Source of the DNA: Thiotrichaceae bacterium | Lineage (GTDB): Bacteria; Pseudomonadota; Gammaproteobacteria; Thiotrichales; Thiotrichaceae | NCBI GenBank assembly: GCA_027008885.1 | Contig: JALVDQ010000450.1 | Location: 1-7,033, forward strand | Direction: 5' to 3' | DNA: 7,033 bases | Shown: piece by piece, positions 1 to 6,484 of the stretch | How the letters are laid out: each line of letters starts with the position of its first letter | Numbering within the stretch: position 1 is the stretch's first letter | Notes under the pieces: generated by a model | Databases searched by the model: none | Told to the model about the DNA's origin: nothing | Seen by the model: only the letters and a program-made list of their open reading frames with translations | Made by a program: the position numbers and the translations under genes

Positions 1-326
1 GCTTCTTGTTTGCTAATGGCTTCTGGTTCACTAAAGTCTTTTTTGGCAGTAATTTCCGGCGCGATGACTTCTTTGTTTTTTTCTCTTGTCATGCTTGAAC
101 TGTTGTTGTAAACTGATTGATATTGCAGGTAATTTTTTAGTGTTCCCTTTTTGTATAAATAGCTTAATCCAGCTAATAGTGAGGCAAACAATAAAAAAAG
201 CAATAATATTCCCTTTTTGCTTACCGTGTGAGTATCAGTCTGGTGATTTACAGACTTGCTACTGCTGATAGAAGCAGGGTGAACGTATTCTATTGTGTAG
301 CGATGATTTATTGATTTCTTGCTCAT
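1..326 (-). CDS. Single-pass membrane protein of unknown function, N-terminal part (runs off left edge)
   Basis: An open frame starts with ATG at 326-324 and reads 108 codons to the window edge without a stop. The protein begins MSKKSINHRY. It has a polar N-terminal segment of about 38 residues, one strongly hydrophobic helix at about residues 39-58 (ILLLFLLFASLLAGLSYLY), then KK and a polar Lys/Glu/Ser-rich stretch, suggesting a single-pass protein with a soluble domain beyond the window. There is no cleavable signal peptide pattern; orientation is uncertain because positive charges flank the helix on both sides. The start overlaps the rhodanese stop as ATGA, which implies translational coupling. 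A GAGG lies 10 bases upstream, inside the rhodanese gene. The hydrophobic helix, the overlap and the absence of stops support a real gene. I do not recognise the family from this fragment. Its tight linkage to the exported rhodanese suggests a shared role at the cell envelope, which is inference. Confidence 0.72.
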   Translation of the reverse strand, partial: MSKKSINHRYTIEYVHPASISSSKSVNHQTDTHTVSKKGILLLFLLFASLLAGLSYLYKKGTLKNYLQYQSVYNNSSSMTREKNKEVIAPEITAKKDFSEPEAISKQE

Positions 327-1057
327 TTCTTGTGTACCTCAGACTTTTCCCCCCCTTCTTCTTCTCCAACAATATTTGATTTGGGCAAAACAGTTGTCAG
401 CCCTAATATTTTCCATAACTGCATTCCACCACGGTAGTATTTTAATTTTTTTTCAGGGTAGCCCGCCTTTATCAAGGCACGGATTGCGCGTGGTGACTGA
501 TCACACCAGGGACCGTTACAAAACAGACAAAGTTCAATGGCATCGGTGAAATCAGCTTTACCCTTATCATCTTTTTTTACACCCAATAATTCAAGGACAC
601 GGTTGATTTTGTTACTGGTAAACAAGATAAAAGGTATGTTGATTGAACCGGGAATTGTTTCTGTATTAAAAAATCTTGGCATTCTGGCATCAATCAGCAA
701 GCCCTTATCATGTTTTACCTGTTTATGCATAAACTCCAGTAATTCAAGCTCTCCAACGGTTTCGACTCCGGGAGAAACTTTCATGGGGTGAATACAAAAA
801 GGAGGGCAGGGACGTGAAGTTTTTGAAAAATCATCAACCAGGCGGTTTTTGGTATCCTGAATACGCTTTATTTTGATTTCTCTTCCCTGATACTCAATGC
901 TTGTATAGGGCATTGTTTCAGTGATTTTTACCGGATAGGAATCTTTCGCAAACGCCTGTGAAAAAAAAGCTAAAAGTGAAAAAATAATAAGCACGGGTAA
1001 AACGATTTGGCATTTTTCTGGAGATAGATGCAATATTTTGGGAAAGAAATTACTCAT
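323..1057 (-). CDS. Exported rhodanese-like sulfurtransferase (periplasmic or membrane-anchored)
   Basis: Encodes 244 residues with one rhodanese domain. Residues 18-37 form a hydrophobic stretch ending AFA before KDS, consistent with signal peptidase I cleavage after A37; an uncleaved anchor is the alternative. The rhodanese core runs from about residue 100 to 222: LIDAR (120-124), a PGSINIP motif (136-142), the active-site loop C180-N-G-P-W-C185, and the closing GGMQLWKILGL (210-220). C180 is the expected persulfide-carrying cysteine, while C177 and C185 flank it closely. A second cysteine pair, C84-P-P-F-C88, precedes the domain and is not part of the basic rhodanese fold. Rhodaneses move sulfane sulfur between carriers; the substrate here is unknown. 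The tail is charged (GEEEGGEKSE). The ATG has no Shine-Dalgarno of its own, but overlaps the stop of a possible small leader ORF (TAATG). The gene is followed by a coupled membrane protein (ATGA overlap) and preceded by a TauE/SafE carrier. Family assignment is firm; the physiological role is open. Confidence 0.92.
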   Translation of the reverse strand: MSNFFPKILHLSPEKCQIVLPVLIIFSLLAFFSQAFAKDSYPVKITETMPYTSIEYQGREIKIKRIQDTKNRLVDDFSKTSRPCPPFCIHPMKVSPGVETVGELELLEFMHKQVKHDKGLLIDARMPRFFNTETIPGSINIPFILFTSNKINRVLELLGVKKDDKGKADFTDAIELCLFCNGPWCDQSPRAIRALIKAGYPEKKLKYYRGGMQLWKILGLTTVLPKSNIVGEEEGGEKSEVHKK

Positions 1058-1146
1058 TAATCGGTGTCGCTACTGAAGATAAATAACAGGGTAATAATTT
1101 TACATTCTAGTCGATAACGGCAATAGAATGTAAAAAAACGCCCCAT
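1057..1146 (-). CDS. Possible 29-codon leader ORF coupled to the rhodanese gene
   Basis: A short frame begins with ATG at 1146-1144 and ends with TAA at 1059-1057; the final A is also the first base of the rhodanese ATG (TAATG). An AGG sits 7 bases before this ATG, whereas the rhodanese start has no visible ribosome binding site. That arrangement is typical of translational coupling through a leader. The peptide starts MGRFFTFYC and contains a hydrophobic run (IITLLFIF). Both arms of the inverted repeat at 1098-1135 fall within it, so ribosome passage could open or close that hairpin. A 29-codon frame can easily occur by chance, so this is tentative. Confidence 0.3.
   Translation of the reverse strand: MGRFFTFYCRYRLECKIITLLFIFSSDTD
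1098..1135. repeat. Perfect 12-bp inverted repeat upstream of the rhodanese gene
   Basis: TTTTACATTCTA (1098-1109) and TAGAATGTAAAA (1124-1135) are exact inverted copies separated by 14 bases. Only two of the twelve pairs are G:C, and there is no clean T-run after the stem on either strand, so it makes a poor intrinsic terminator. An operator for a dimeric regulator or an mRNA leader hairpin fits better. On the minus strand the arms also contain TTTACA and TAGAAT with a 19-bp spacer, a weak promoter-like pair with overlong spacing. Confidence 0.6.
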
Positions 1147-1180
1147 AAAGTTACCTGAATGCACCTGTTTTGCAAGTAAT

Positions 1181-1194
1181 TACAATAAATTGTA
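1181..1194. repeat. Short AT-rich palindrome just after the permease gene
   Basis: TACAAT-AA-ATTGTA is a perfect 6-bp inverted repeat with a 2-bp centre. It begins 10 bases beyond the permease stop codon, in the spacer leading to the rhodanese gene. It could be a small operator, or a -10-like element (TACAAT), although no convincing -35 lies at the right distance. AT-rich palindromes of this size also arise by chance. Confidence 0.35.
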
Positions 1195-1204
1195 TGATTA
1201 TTGA

Positions 1205-2011
1205 TCACTGCCACACAGAATAAAGCATCTTGATACTCAAGCTAAGCAGCAAGAAGGCAAATATTTTTTTGAGAGTGGCAACGGGCAGTTTATGTGCCAG
1301 TTGTGCGCCCACAGGTGCGGTAAAAAAGCTCACAAGTGAAATCAGAAAAACTGCGGGAAGATAAACAAATCCAATCGTATTCGCAAGCTGATAGTGGCTA
1401 CCCCAGCCGTTAATAATGTAACCAAGCGTACCCGCAAGTGCAATAGGCAGACCGATGGCTGCCGAAGTGCCAATCGCTTTTTTTAGCTGGATATTTTGCC
1501 ATGCCAGAAAGGGCACGGTGAGTGAGCCGCCACCAATGGAAACCAGCGCAGAGATTGCACCAATAAAATTGCCGGCAAGAAACAGACCCAGAGTACCCAC
1601 GCGGGAACGCCCCGGTGCAGGTTTTTTGTTTAAAAACATCTGGGTGGAAACAATTGCCATAAATACCGAGAAGAATAGCGCAAGGTAGCGGGAATTCATA
1701 TACGCTGCCAGAAAGGTAGCGAGAAAAGTGCCCAGAAGAATCCCTGGCGTAATTCGTTTGACAATATCCCAGATCACTCCTGCTCTTGCATGATGGGCGC
1801 GCAGGCTGGCAAATGAGGTTATTACGATAGATGCCATGGAAGTGCCAAGAGCCAGATGCACCACCTTGTCAACCGGAATGTGCATCGCCAGAAAAATGGC
1901 AGTGAGTACCGGAACCATAATGCCACCGCCACCCACACCCAGTAGTCCCGCCATCAGACCGACGACTGCGCCAAGCAGCAAAAAAATAATAATCCAGTGA
2001 ATATCAGGCAT
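1205..2011 (-). CDS. TauE/SafE-family membrane permease (sulfite/organosulfonate-exporter type)
   Basis: Encodes 268 residues with about eight membrane segments in two homologous halves, as in the TauE/SafE family (usually about 250-270 residues). The first half carries GLLGVGGGGIMVPVL (22-36) and HLALGTSMAS (52-61). The second repeats the pattern as SIGGGSLTVPFL (158-169) and KAIGTSAAIGLP (178-189). Family members are inner-membrane carriers linked to sulfite, sulfoacetate, taurine-related or other small anions, but many have no known substrate. The neighbouring exported rhodanese makes a sulfur compound plausible here; that is inference. The frame also has an ATG at 2077, but the 22 residues it would add are encoded by the stem, loop and T-run of the sucB terminator, and MPDIHW at 2011 gives a normal family N-terminus directly before the first helix. 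No clear Shine-Dalgarno precedes either ATG, which leaves translation initiation unexplained. Confidence 0.9.
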   Translation of the reverse strand: MPDIHWIIIFLLLGAVVGLMAGLLGVGGGGIMVPVLTAIFLAMHIPVDKVVHLALGTSMASIVITSFASLRAHHARAGVIWDIVKRITPGILLGTFLATFLAAYMNSRYLALFFSVFMAIVSTQMFLNKKPAPGRSRVGTLGLFLAGNFIGAISALVSIGGGSLTVPFLAWQNIQLKKAIGTSAAIGLPIALAGTLGYIINGWGSHYQLANTIGFVYLPAVFLISLVSFFTAPVGAQLAHKLPVATLKKIFAFLLLSLSIKMLYSVWQ

Positions 2012-2035
2012 ATAAAAAGACAGTGAAAAAATAGT
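2012..2035. repeat. T-rich leader with a duplicated TTTTTCACT unit before the permease start
   Basis: On the minus strand, the bases between the terminator and the permease ATG read as two consecutive T-run + CACT units; the first unit's T-run is the terminator T-tract (2041-2037). There is no AG-rich ribosome binding sequence and little room for a separate promoter downstream of the terminator. Boundaries are approximate. Confidence 0.35.
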
Positions 2036-2036
2036 G

Positions 2037-2090
2037 AAAAAGGGGGGGGATGGGTAGATTGAGATGTAAATACCCATCCCCCCTGTTTTT
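2037..2090 (-). terminator. Strong hairpin terminator after sucB, possibly bidirectional
   Basis: The arms GGGGGGATGGGTA (2044-2056) and TACCCATCCCCCC (2071-2083) are perfect 13-bp inverted copies with a 14-base loop. In the sucB direction the stem is followed by CC and TTTTT (2041-2037), then a further T-run (2030-2026 region). On the plus strand it is followed by TGTTTTT (2084-2090). The hairpin begins 33 bases after the sucB stop. It should end most sucAB transcription before the permease gene. The G8 run at 2042-2049 exceeds its C6 partner by two. Confidence 0.9.
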
Positions 2091-2115
2091 GATATATTTT
2101 ACGGATTCCAGATTC

Positions 2116-3348
2116 CTACAGCTCCAGGAATAAACTTGCCGGGTCTTCCAGCAATTCTTTTATCTTGACCAGAAAACTCACGGCTGATTGCCCGTCAATG
2201 AGTCGGTGATCATAGGATAGTGCCAGATACATCATCGGGCGAATCACTACTTCTCCATCAATTGCGACAGGTCGTTCCTGTATTTTGTGCATTCCCAGAA
2301 TGGCGCTTTGTGGCGGGTTGATAATGGGTGTGGATAGCATCGAGCCAAAGATTCCGCCATTGCTGATAGAAAACGTGCCGCCGGTGAGTTCTTCCAGTTC
2401 CAGATGTCCACTGCGGGCGCGACTGGCGTAGTCTGCGATGGCTTTTTCGATGTCGGCATTGCCCATGCTGTCGGTGTTTCTCAGAATAGGCACGACAAGC
2501 CCGCGCTCGGATGAAACGGCGACGCCAATATCATAGTAACCCTGATAAATAATATCGCCATTATCAATGCGTGCATTGACTTCAGGATAACGCTTTAATG
2601 CCTCGGTTGCCGCCTTCACAAAGAAAGACATGAAGCCCAGCTTTATGCCGTGTGATTTTTGAAAACGCTCCTGGTATTTACGTCGCAAACGTGATACTTC
2701 ACTCAGGTCAACCTCATTGAAAGTAGTCAAAATAGCCGCAGTTTGTTGCGCTTCGAGAAGACGTTCGGCAATACGCGCGCGCAAGCGGGTCATGGGAACC
2801 CTGCGTTCCGGACGACCTTCGGTTTCGCTGGCTTGTTCTGTTTTTGGCGGGTTAGTTTGTGGCTTGGTTTGTGCAGCGGGCTGTGGTGTTTGTGTCACAG
2901 ATGCAGAAGCTGTTGCTGGCGTGCGTGCGCGCAGGTGATTTGCAACATCATCTTGTAAAATACGCCCGTGTTTGCCGCTGCCCTGAATCTCTGCTGCTGC
3001 AATTTCATTTTCTGCCAGTGTTTTTCTGACTGAAGGGCTGGCACTCACAGGAACACCCGCATCTTCCTGGCTGTCTCCGGATGGCGCAGTAGTGGCTGTT
3101 TGATTGCCTGCAGTTTCATCAATAATGCCTATGACATCACCCGCAAGAACGACATCGCCCTGCTGTGCCCTGATTTCTACCAGTACACCTGAAGCGGGCG
3201 CTGGTACATCCAGTACGACCTTGTCTGTTTCAAGTTCTAAAAGGTTATCTTCTGCGTTAACTGCATCACCTTCATTAACAACCCAGGCGGCAATACTGGC
3301 ATCACTCACAGATTCAGGTAGCTGTGGTACACGTACTTCAATTGTCAT
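2116..3348 (-). CDS. sucB: Dihydrolipoyllysine-residue succinyltransferase, E2 of 2-oxoglutarate dehydrogenase
   Basis: Encodes 410 residues with the standard E2 layout. The N-terminal lipoyl domain (about 2-77) has the lipoylation site K43 in ETDKVVLDV. An Ala/Pro/Thr/Gln-rich linker leads to a peripheral-subunit-binding domain (about 102-139, [13 protein letters not shown] through GRILQDDV). A second linker (140-182) leads to the acyltransferase core (about 183-410). The catalytic motif is H381-R-L-I-D385-G near the C-terminus. The core transfers the succinyl group from lipoyl-lysine to CoA and forms the oligomeric centre of the cytosolic complex. Length is close to that of E. coli SucB (405). 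The gene starts 42 bases after sucA, with a CGAG about 8 bases before the ATG, and ends just before a strong terminator, so it is the last gene of a two-gene operon. Substrate choice (2-oxoglutarate rather than pyruvate) rests on the adjoining E1 and the overall sequence style. Confidence 0.97.
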   Translation of the reverse strand: MTIEVRVPQLPESVSDASIAAWVVNEGDAVNAEDNLLELETDKVVLDVPAPASGVLVEIRAQQGDVVLAGDVIGIIDETAGNQTATTAPSGDSQEDAGVPVSASPSVRKTLAENEIAAAEIQGSGKHGRILQDDVANHLRARTPATASASVTQTPQPAAQTKPQTNPPKTEQASETEGRPERRVPMTRLRARIAERLLEAQQTAAILTTFNEVDLSEVSRLRRKYQERFQKSHGIKLGFMSFFVKAATEALKRYPEVNARIDNGDIIYQGYYDIGVAVSSERGLVVPILRNTDSMGNADIEKAIADYASRARSGHLELEELTGGTFSISNGGIFGSMLSTPIINPPQSAILGMHKIQERPVAIDGEVVIRPMMYLALSYDHRLIDGQSAVSFLVKIKELLEDPASLFLEL

Positions 3349-3387
3349 TTAATTATCTCGTCAATGGTGGTTTATTTGTGCTTTATG

Positions 3388-3412
3388 TTATTACTTTGCG
3401 TTATTACTTGCG
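3388..3412. repeat. Imperfect tandem duplication across the sucA stop codon
   Basis: TTATTACTTTGCG (3388-3400) is followed directly by TTATTACTTGCG (3401-3412); the copies differ by a single T. On the coding strand this gives GCA-AGT-AAT-AAC followed by GCA-AAG-TAA-TAA, so the extra base in the second copy places it in a frame that terminates with two consecutive TAA codons. It looks like a small local slippage event that changed the last few codons of sucA. Confidence 0.6.
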
Positions 3413-6276
3413 CTATTAATAGTGTCATTAAAGTTTAGTTTAAGAGCCTTGCGCACCAGTTCTGCCTGCTGTTGCAGGTGTATCTTGTGTGATCCAACTG
3501 CGGGGGCTGCGGCACTGGGGCGGCTAATACAAGTTACTTTATAGCGGTCTTCATAGTATCTGAAACGATGCTTGATACTATCCCAGGCTCCCTGGTTACG
3601 GGGTTCTTCCTGACACCATATCAGTTCTTCCAGGTTAGGATAAGTACTGAGAATTTTCCTCAGTAATTTTTCAGGAAACGGATAGAGTTGCTCAATACGA
3701 ACCAGTGCGGTATCGGTGATATTTTCTGCATTGGACTTCTCCAGCAAATCGTAATAAACCTTGCCGCTACACATCACAATCTGTCTGATCTGCTGTTTGA
3801 CTTCCTTGAAGCGTGCATCATCAATAATGGTATGAAAATTGCCTTCTGTGAGTTCCTTTATGGAGCTAACCGCAGCGGGATGACGCAGCAGGCTTTTGGG
3901 TGTCATAACAATCAGTGGACGACGATAGGGGCGAACCATCTGACGCCGTATCATGTGATAGGTTTGTGCTGGCGTACTGGGTACGCAAACCTGCATGTTT
4001 TGTTCTGCGCAAAGCTGCATAAAGCGTTCCAGACGTGCTGAGGAGTGCTCTGCGCCCATGCCCTCATAGCCATGCGGCAAGAATAGCGTTAAACCGCAGA
4101 GACGCCCCCATTTCTGTTCGCCTGAACTGATAAACTGGTCAATGACTACCTGTGCGCCATTGGCAAAATCACCAAATTGCGCCTCCCAGATTACCAGTGT
4201 GTCGGGTGAAGAGGTTGCATAGCCATATTCAAATGCCAAAACCGCCTCTTCCGAGAGAACCGAATCAATGACATTAAATTTGCCCTGCTTTTTACTCACA
4301 TGACGCAATGGTATCCATGCCTGTCGTTTGATCTGGTTATGTAACACGGCATGGCGGTGCGAGAAGGTACCACGCCCTGAATCCTGACCACTTAAACGCA
4401 CGTTATAACCTTCCGAGAGCAGGGTCGCATAGGCAAGGGTCTCTGCAAATCCCCAGTCCACCGGACGTTTGCCTTTTGCCATTTCATTGCGTTGTTGAAT
4501 TATTTTTTCGACACGTTTATGCAAAACCATGTGAGCGGGTATATTATGAAAGCGTTTCACCAGCTTTTTCAGGAGCTTATAGTTAAATCCTGTGTTCGCT
4601 GCTGTCGTCCATTCGCGTCCCTTGTAGGCATCCCAGTTGACTTTAAAATGCTCCGGGATGCTGCTGTAATCCAGTGTTTTAATCACTGGTTGCCCCGTTT
4701 TGAGTCTCTCCTTATAAGCAGCGACCCGTTGCGACGGAACATTTTTTGAAACCACGCCTTCGCGTATCAGTTTTTCGGCATAAAGCTCACGGGTTGTTTT
4801 TTTATTGCGAATGACGGTATACATAACAGGTTGCGTCATTGCGGGTTCGTCTGCCTCATTGTGTCCATGACGTCGGTAGCATACCAGATCAATGACAATA
4901 TCTTTTTTAAACTGCAGGCGATAATCGAGTGCAACCTGTGCAACGAAGGCAACTGCCTCAGGGTCATCTCCATTCACATGCAGAATCGGTGCATTAATCA
5001 TTTTGGCAACATCGGTCGGATAATAGGTGCTGCGGCTATCTATTTGTGTGCTTGTGGTAAAGCCGATCTGGTTGTTGATGACAATATGCACAGTTCCGTG
5101 AATACGATAGCCCCGTGTTTGTGCCATGTTAAATGTTTCCATGACGACACCCTGTCCGGCAAATGCTGCATCACCATGAATTACGACATTTACGACCTGA
5201 CCTCCCTGGTCTTCGCGCCTGTCCTGACGCGCACGCACTGAACCGCTGGATACAGGTCCAACAATTTCAAGATGTGAGGGATTAAATGCCAGCGACAAGT
5301 GCATCGGGTCCTGGCTTGTCTGGATGCTACAGGCAAAGCCCTTGTGGTATTTCACATCACCTGCGGCGTTGGCGGGTATGTGTTCGTCTATATTGGTGCC
5401 TTCAAATTCCTTAAAGAGCTTGTCGGGAGATTTTCCCATGATATTGATCAAAACATTGAGCCGCCCGCGGTGAGCCATTGCCAGCGCAATTTCTCGTGTT
5501 TTCTGGCTGCCGGAGTGATGGATTATTTCCTGCAAGAGTGGAATCAGCGACTCTCCACCTTCCAGAGAAAAGCGTTTTTGACCTACATAGCGTGTATGCA
5601 GATAGCGTTCAAGTGTTTCCGCAGCGGTTAGATAATCGAGTAGCTGTTTTTTCTTTTCTGCATTAAATTCCGGTCTTGCCTGACAGGGCTCAAGGCGACT
5701 TTGCAACCAGCGCTTTTCCACCGTGTCCATAATATGCATATATTCAATACCGATGCTTTCGGTATAGGTATTGCGCAGGGCACGGTAAATATTACCCAGT
5801 GTGGGTGTTTCCTTCATCTGGAAACTGCCTGGATCGAAAAGCTTGTTTTTGTCAACCTTGTCCAGCCCGTAATTTTGCAGGCTAAGTTCCGGCAGGTTGG
5901 GGATGATCTCTTCTTCCCTGAGCGGGTTAGTGTCTGCGACTAAATGTCCAAGCGAGCGGTGAGCGTTGATAAGCTGTAAAACATGCACCTGTTGCCGTTC
6001 TGTTTCCAGTGCTTGTGAGTGATTGCATTTGTCCCGCTGTTTGCGGCGATGCAGTTTTTGGGTGCGAAACTGGTCTCTGAGAACGCTATGGGTTGAGCCA
6101 TTTCGGAAGTCTGCCGGAACTGGCATATCCTTAAAATAACGCTGCCAGCTGTCGCTTACAGAAGCAGGGTCTTTGAGATAAGATTCGAAGAGTAATTCAA
6201 GATAGGCGGCGTTTTCGCCTTCGAGTAAAGTGTCCTGTTGGTTTTTCATATTATTATTTTCAATTTGTTGTGTCAT
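3391..6276 (-). CDS. sucA: 2-oxoglutarate dehydrogenase E1 component (thiamine diphosphate-dependent)
   Basis: Encodes 961 residues, slightly longer than E. coli SucA (933). The N-terminal E2-binding segment is present (AAYLELLFESYL, 23-34, and SWQRYFKDMP, 43-52). The dehydrogenase domain has AMAHRGRLNVL (266-276), FNPSHLEIVGPV (331-342) and the thiamine diphosphate/Mg site G368-D-A-A ending at N401-N402, followed by YRRHGHNEADEP (467-478). The transketolase-like pyrimidine domain has DSGRGTFSHRHAV (632-644), the Glu/phosphate region WEAQFGDFANGAQ (697-709) and GYEGMGAEHSSARLERF (736-752). The C-terminal domain has LVRIEQLYPFP (858-868) and EEPRNQGAW (890-898). All expected active-site motifs appear intact. 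It decarboxylates 2-oxoglutarate and passes succinyl to the lipoyl arm of SucB. The ATG at 6276 has GGA 7 bases upstream; a second ATG at 6249 lacks any such site, so the first is preferred. A sigma70-type promoter lies about 35-70 bases upstream. Confidence 0.98.
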   Translation of the reverse strand: MTQQIENNNMKNQQDTLLEGENAAYLELLFESYLKDPASVSDSWQRYFKDMPVPADFRNGSTHSVLRDQFRTQKLHRRKQRDKCNHSQALETERQQVHVLQLINAHRSLGHLVADTNPLREEEIIPNLPELSLQNYGLDKVDKNKLFDPGSFQMKETPTLGNIYRALRNTYTESIGIEYMHIMDTVEKRWLQSRLEPCQARPEFNAEKKKQLLDYLTAAETLERYLHTRYVGQKRFSLEGGESLIPLLQEIIHHSGSQKTREIALAMAHRGRLNVLINIMGKSPDKLFKEFEGTNIDEHIPANAAGDVKYHKGFACSIQTSQDPMHLSLAFNPSHLEIVGPVSSGSVRARQDRREDQGGQVVNVVIHGDAAFAGQGVVMETFNMAQTRGYRIHGTVHIVINNQIGFTTSTQIDSRSTYYPTDVAKMINAPILHVNGDDPEAVAFVAQVALDYRLQFKKDIVIDLVCYRRHGHNEADEPAMTQPVMYTVIRNKKTTRELYAEKLIREGVVSKNVPSQRVAAYKERLKTGQPVIKTLDYSSIPEHFKVNWDAYKGREWTTAANTGFNYKLLKKLVKRFHNIPAHMVLHKRVEKIIQQRNEMAKGKRPVDWGFAETLAYATLLSEGYNVRLSGQDSGRGTFSHRHAVLHNQIKRQAWIPLRHVSKKQGKFNVIDSVLSEEAVLAFEYGYATSSPDTLVIWEAQFGDFANGAQVVIDQFISSGEQKWGRLCGLTLFLPHGYEGMGAEHSSARLERFMQLCAEQNMQVCVPSTPAQTYHMIRRQMVRPYRRPLIVMTPKSLLRHPAAVSSIKELTEGNFHTIIDDARFKEVKQQIRQIVMCSGKVYYDLLEKSNAENITDTALVRIEQLYPFPEKLLRKILSTYPNLEELIWCQEEPRNQGAWDSIKHRFRYYEDRYKVTCISRPSAAAPAVGSHKIHLQQQAELVRKALKLNFNDTINSASNNAK

Positions 6277-6316
6277 TTTTTAGTCCATTGATGGAGCAAC
6301 ATGCCCTTTAAAAAGA

Positions 6317-6345
6317 CTTTTAGTTGGCTAAATCAATAGTGTCAA
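6317..6345 (-). promoter_or_regulatory. Sigma70-type promoter for sucAB
   Basis: On the minus strand a consensus TTGACA (6345-6340) is separated by exactly 17 bases from TAAAAG (6322-6317), which matches four of six -10 positions. Transcription would start near 6310, giving a leader of roughly 33 bases before the sucA ATG at 6276. The 40 bases upstream of the -35 are very AT-rich, as in an UP element. No other pair as good is visible in the 208-bp gap. Confidence 0.65.
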
Positions 6346-6427
6346 GTTTGCTGCAAAATTTGTTTATTAAATAATTCAATGTATATATTTGAAGTTGTTG
6401 CATGAGGTCTGGCTATGGCTTGTTTAT

Positions 6428-6433
6428 CCTCCT
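6428..6433 (-). promoter_or_regulatory. Orphan AGGAGG (Shine-Dalgarno-like) in the gap upstream of sucA
   Basis: A perfect AGGAGG stands on the minus strand without a start codon at a usable distance; the next ATG (6403) is 24 bases downstream and opens a 27-codon frame that ends inside the sucA promoter (6320). It may be the relic of a lost gene start, an alternative start on a rare codon, or chance. Confidence 0.25.
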
Positions 6434-6484
6434 GAATTAATCCGGTATTTTTTAAATATTCTGTTAAAACAAGGCTGTAACTGC

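Noticed and set aside
86..268. Plus-strand frame of 60 codons
   Set aside because: Antisense to the better-supported membrane protein frame at 1-326, with a Cys/Leu-rich composition typical of a shadow frame.
1098..1135. Inverted repeat as intrinsic terminator of the permease gene
   Set aside because: The stem has only two G:C pairs and no uninterrupted T-run follows it in the permease direction.
2012..2077. N-terminal extension of the permease from the ATG at 2077
   Set aside because: The extension is encoded by the terminator stem, loop and T-run and adds no family-like sequence.
2247..2459. Minus-strand 70-codon frame inside sucB
   Set aside because: It is an out-of-frame reading of the catalytic domain of sucB.
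2717..2958. Overlapping plus-strand frames opposite the sucB linker
   Set aside because: They are reverse readings of the Ala/Pro/Thr-rich linker codons; the sucB reading has full domain support.
4831..5241. Longest plus-strand frame, 136 codons
   Set aside because: Wholly antisense to conserved thiamine-diphosphate-binding sequence of sucA and without recognisable domain or ribosome binding site.
6320..6403. 27-codon frame upstream of sucA
   Set aside because: Its end overlaps the predicted sucA promoter, the AGGAGG is 24 bases from its ATG, and the peptide has no distinguishing feature.
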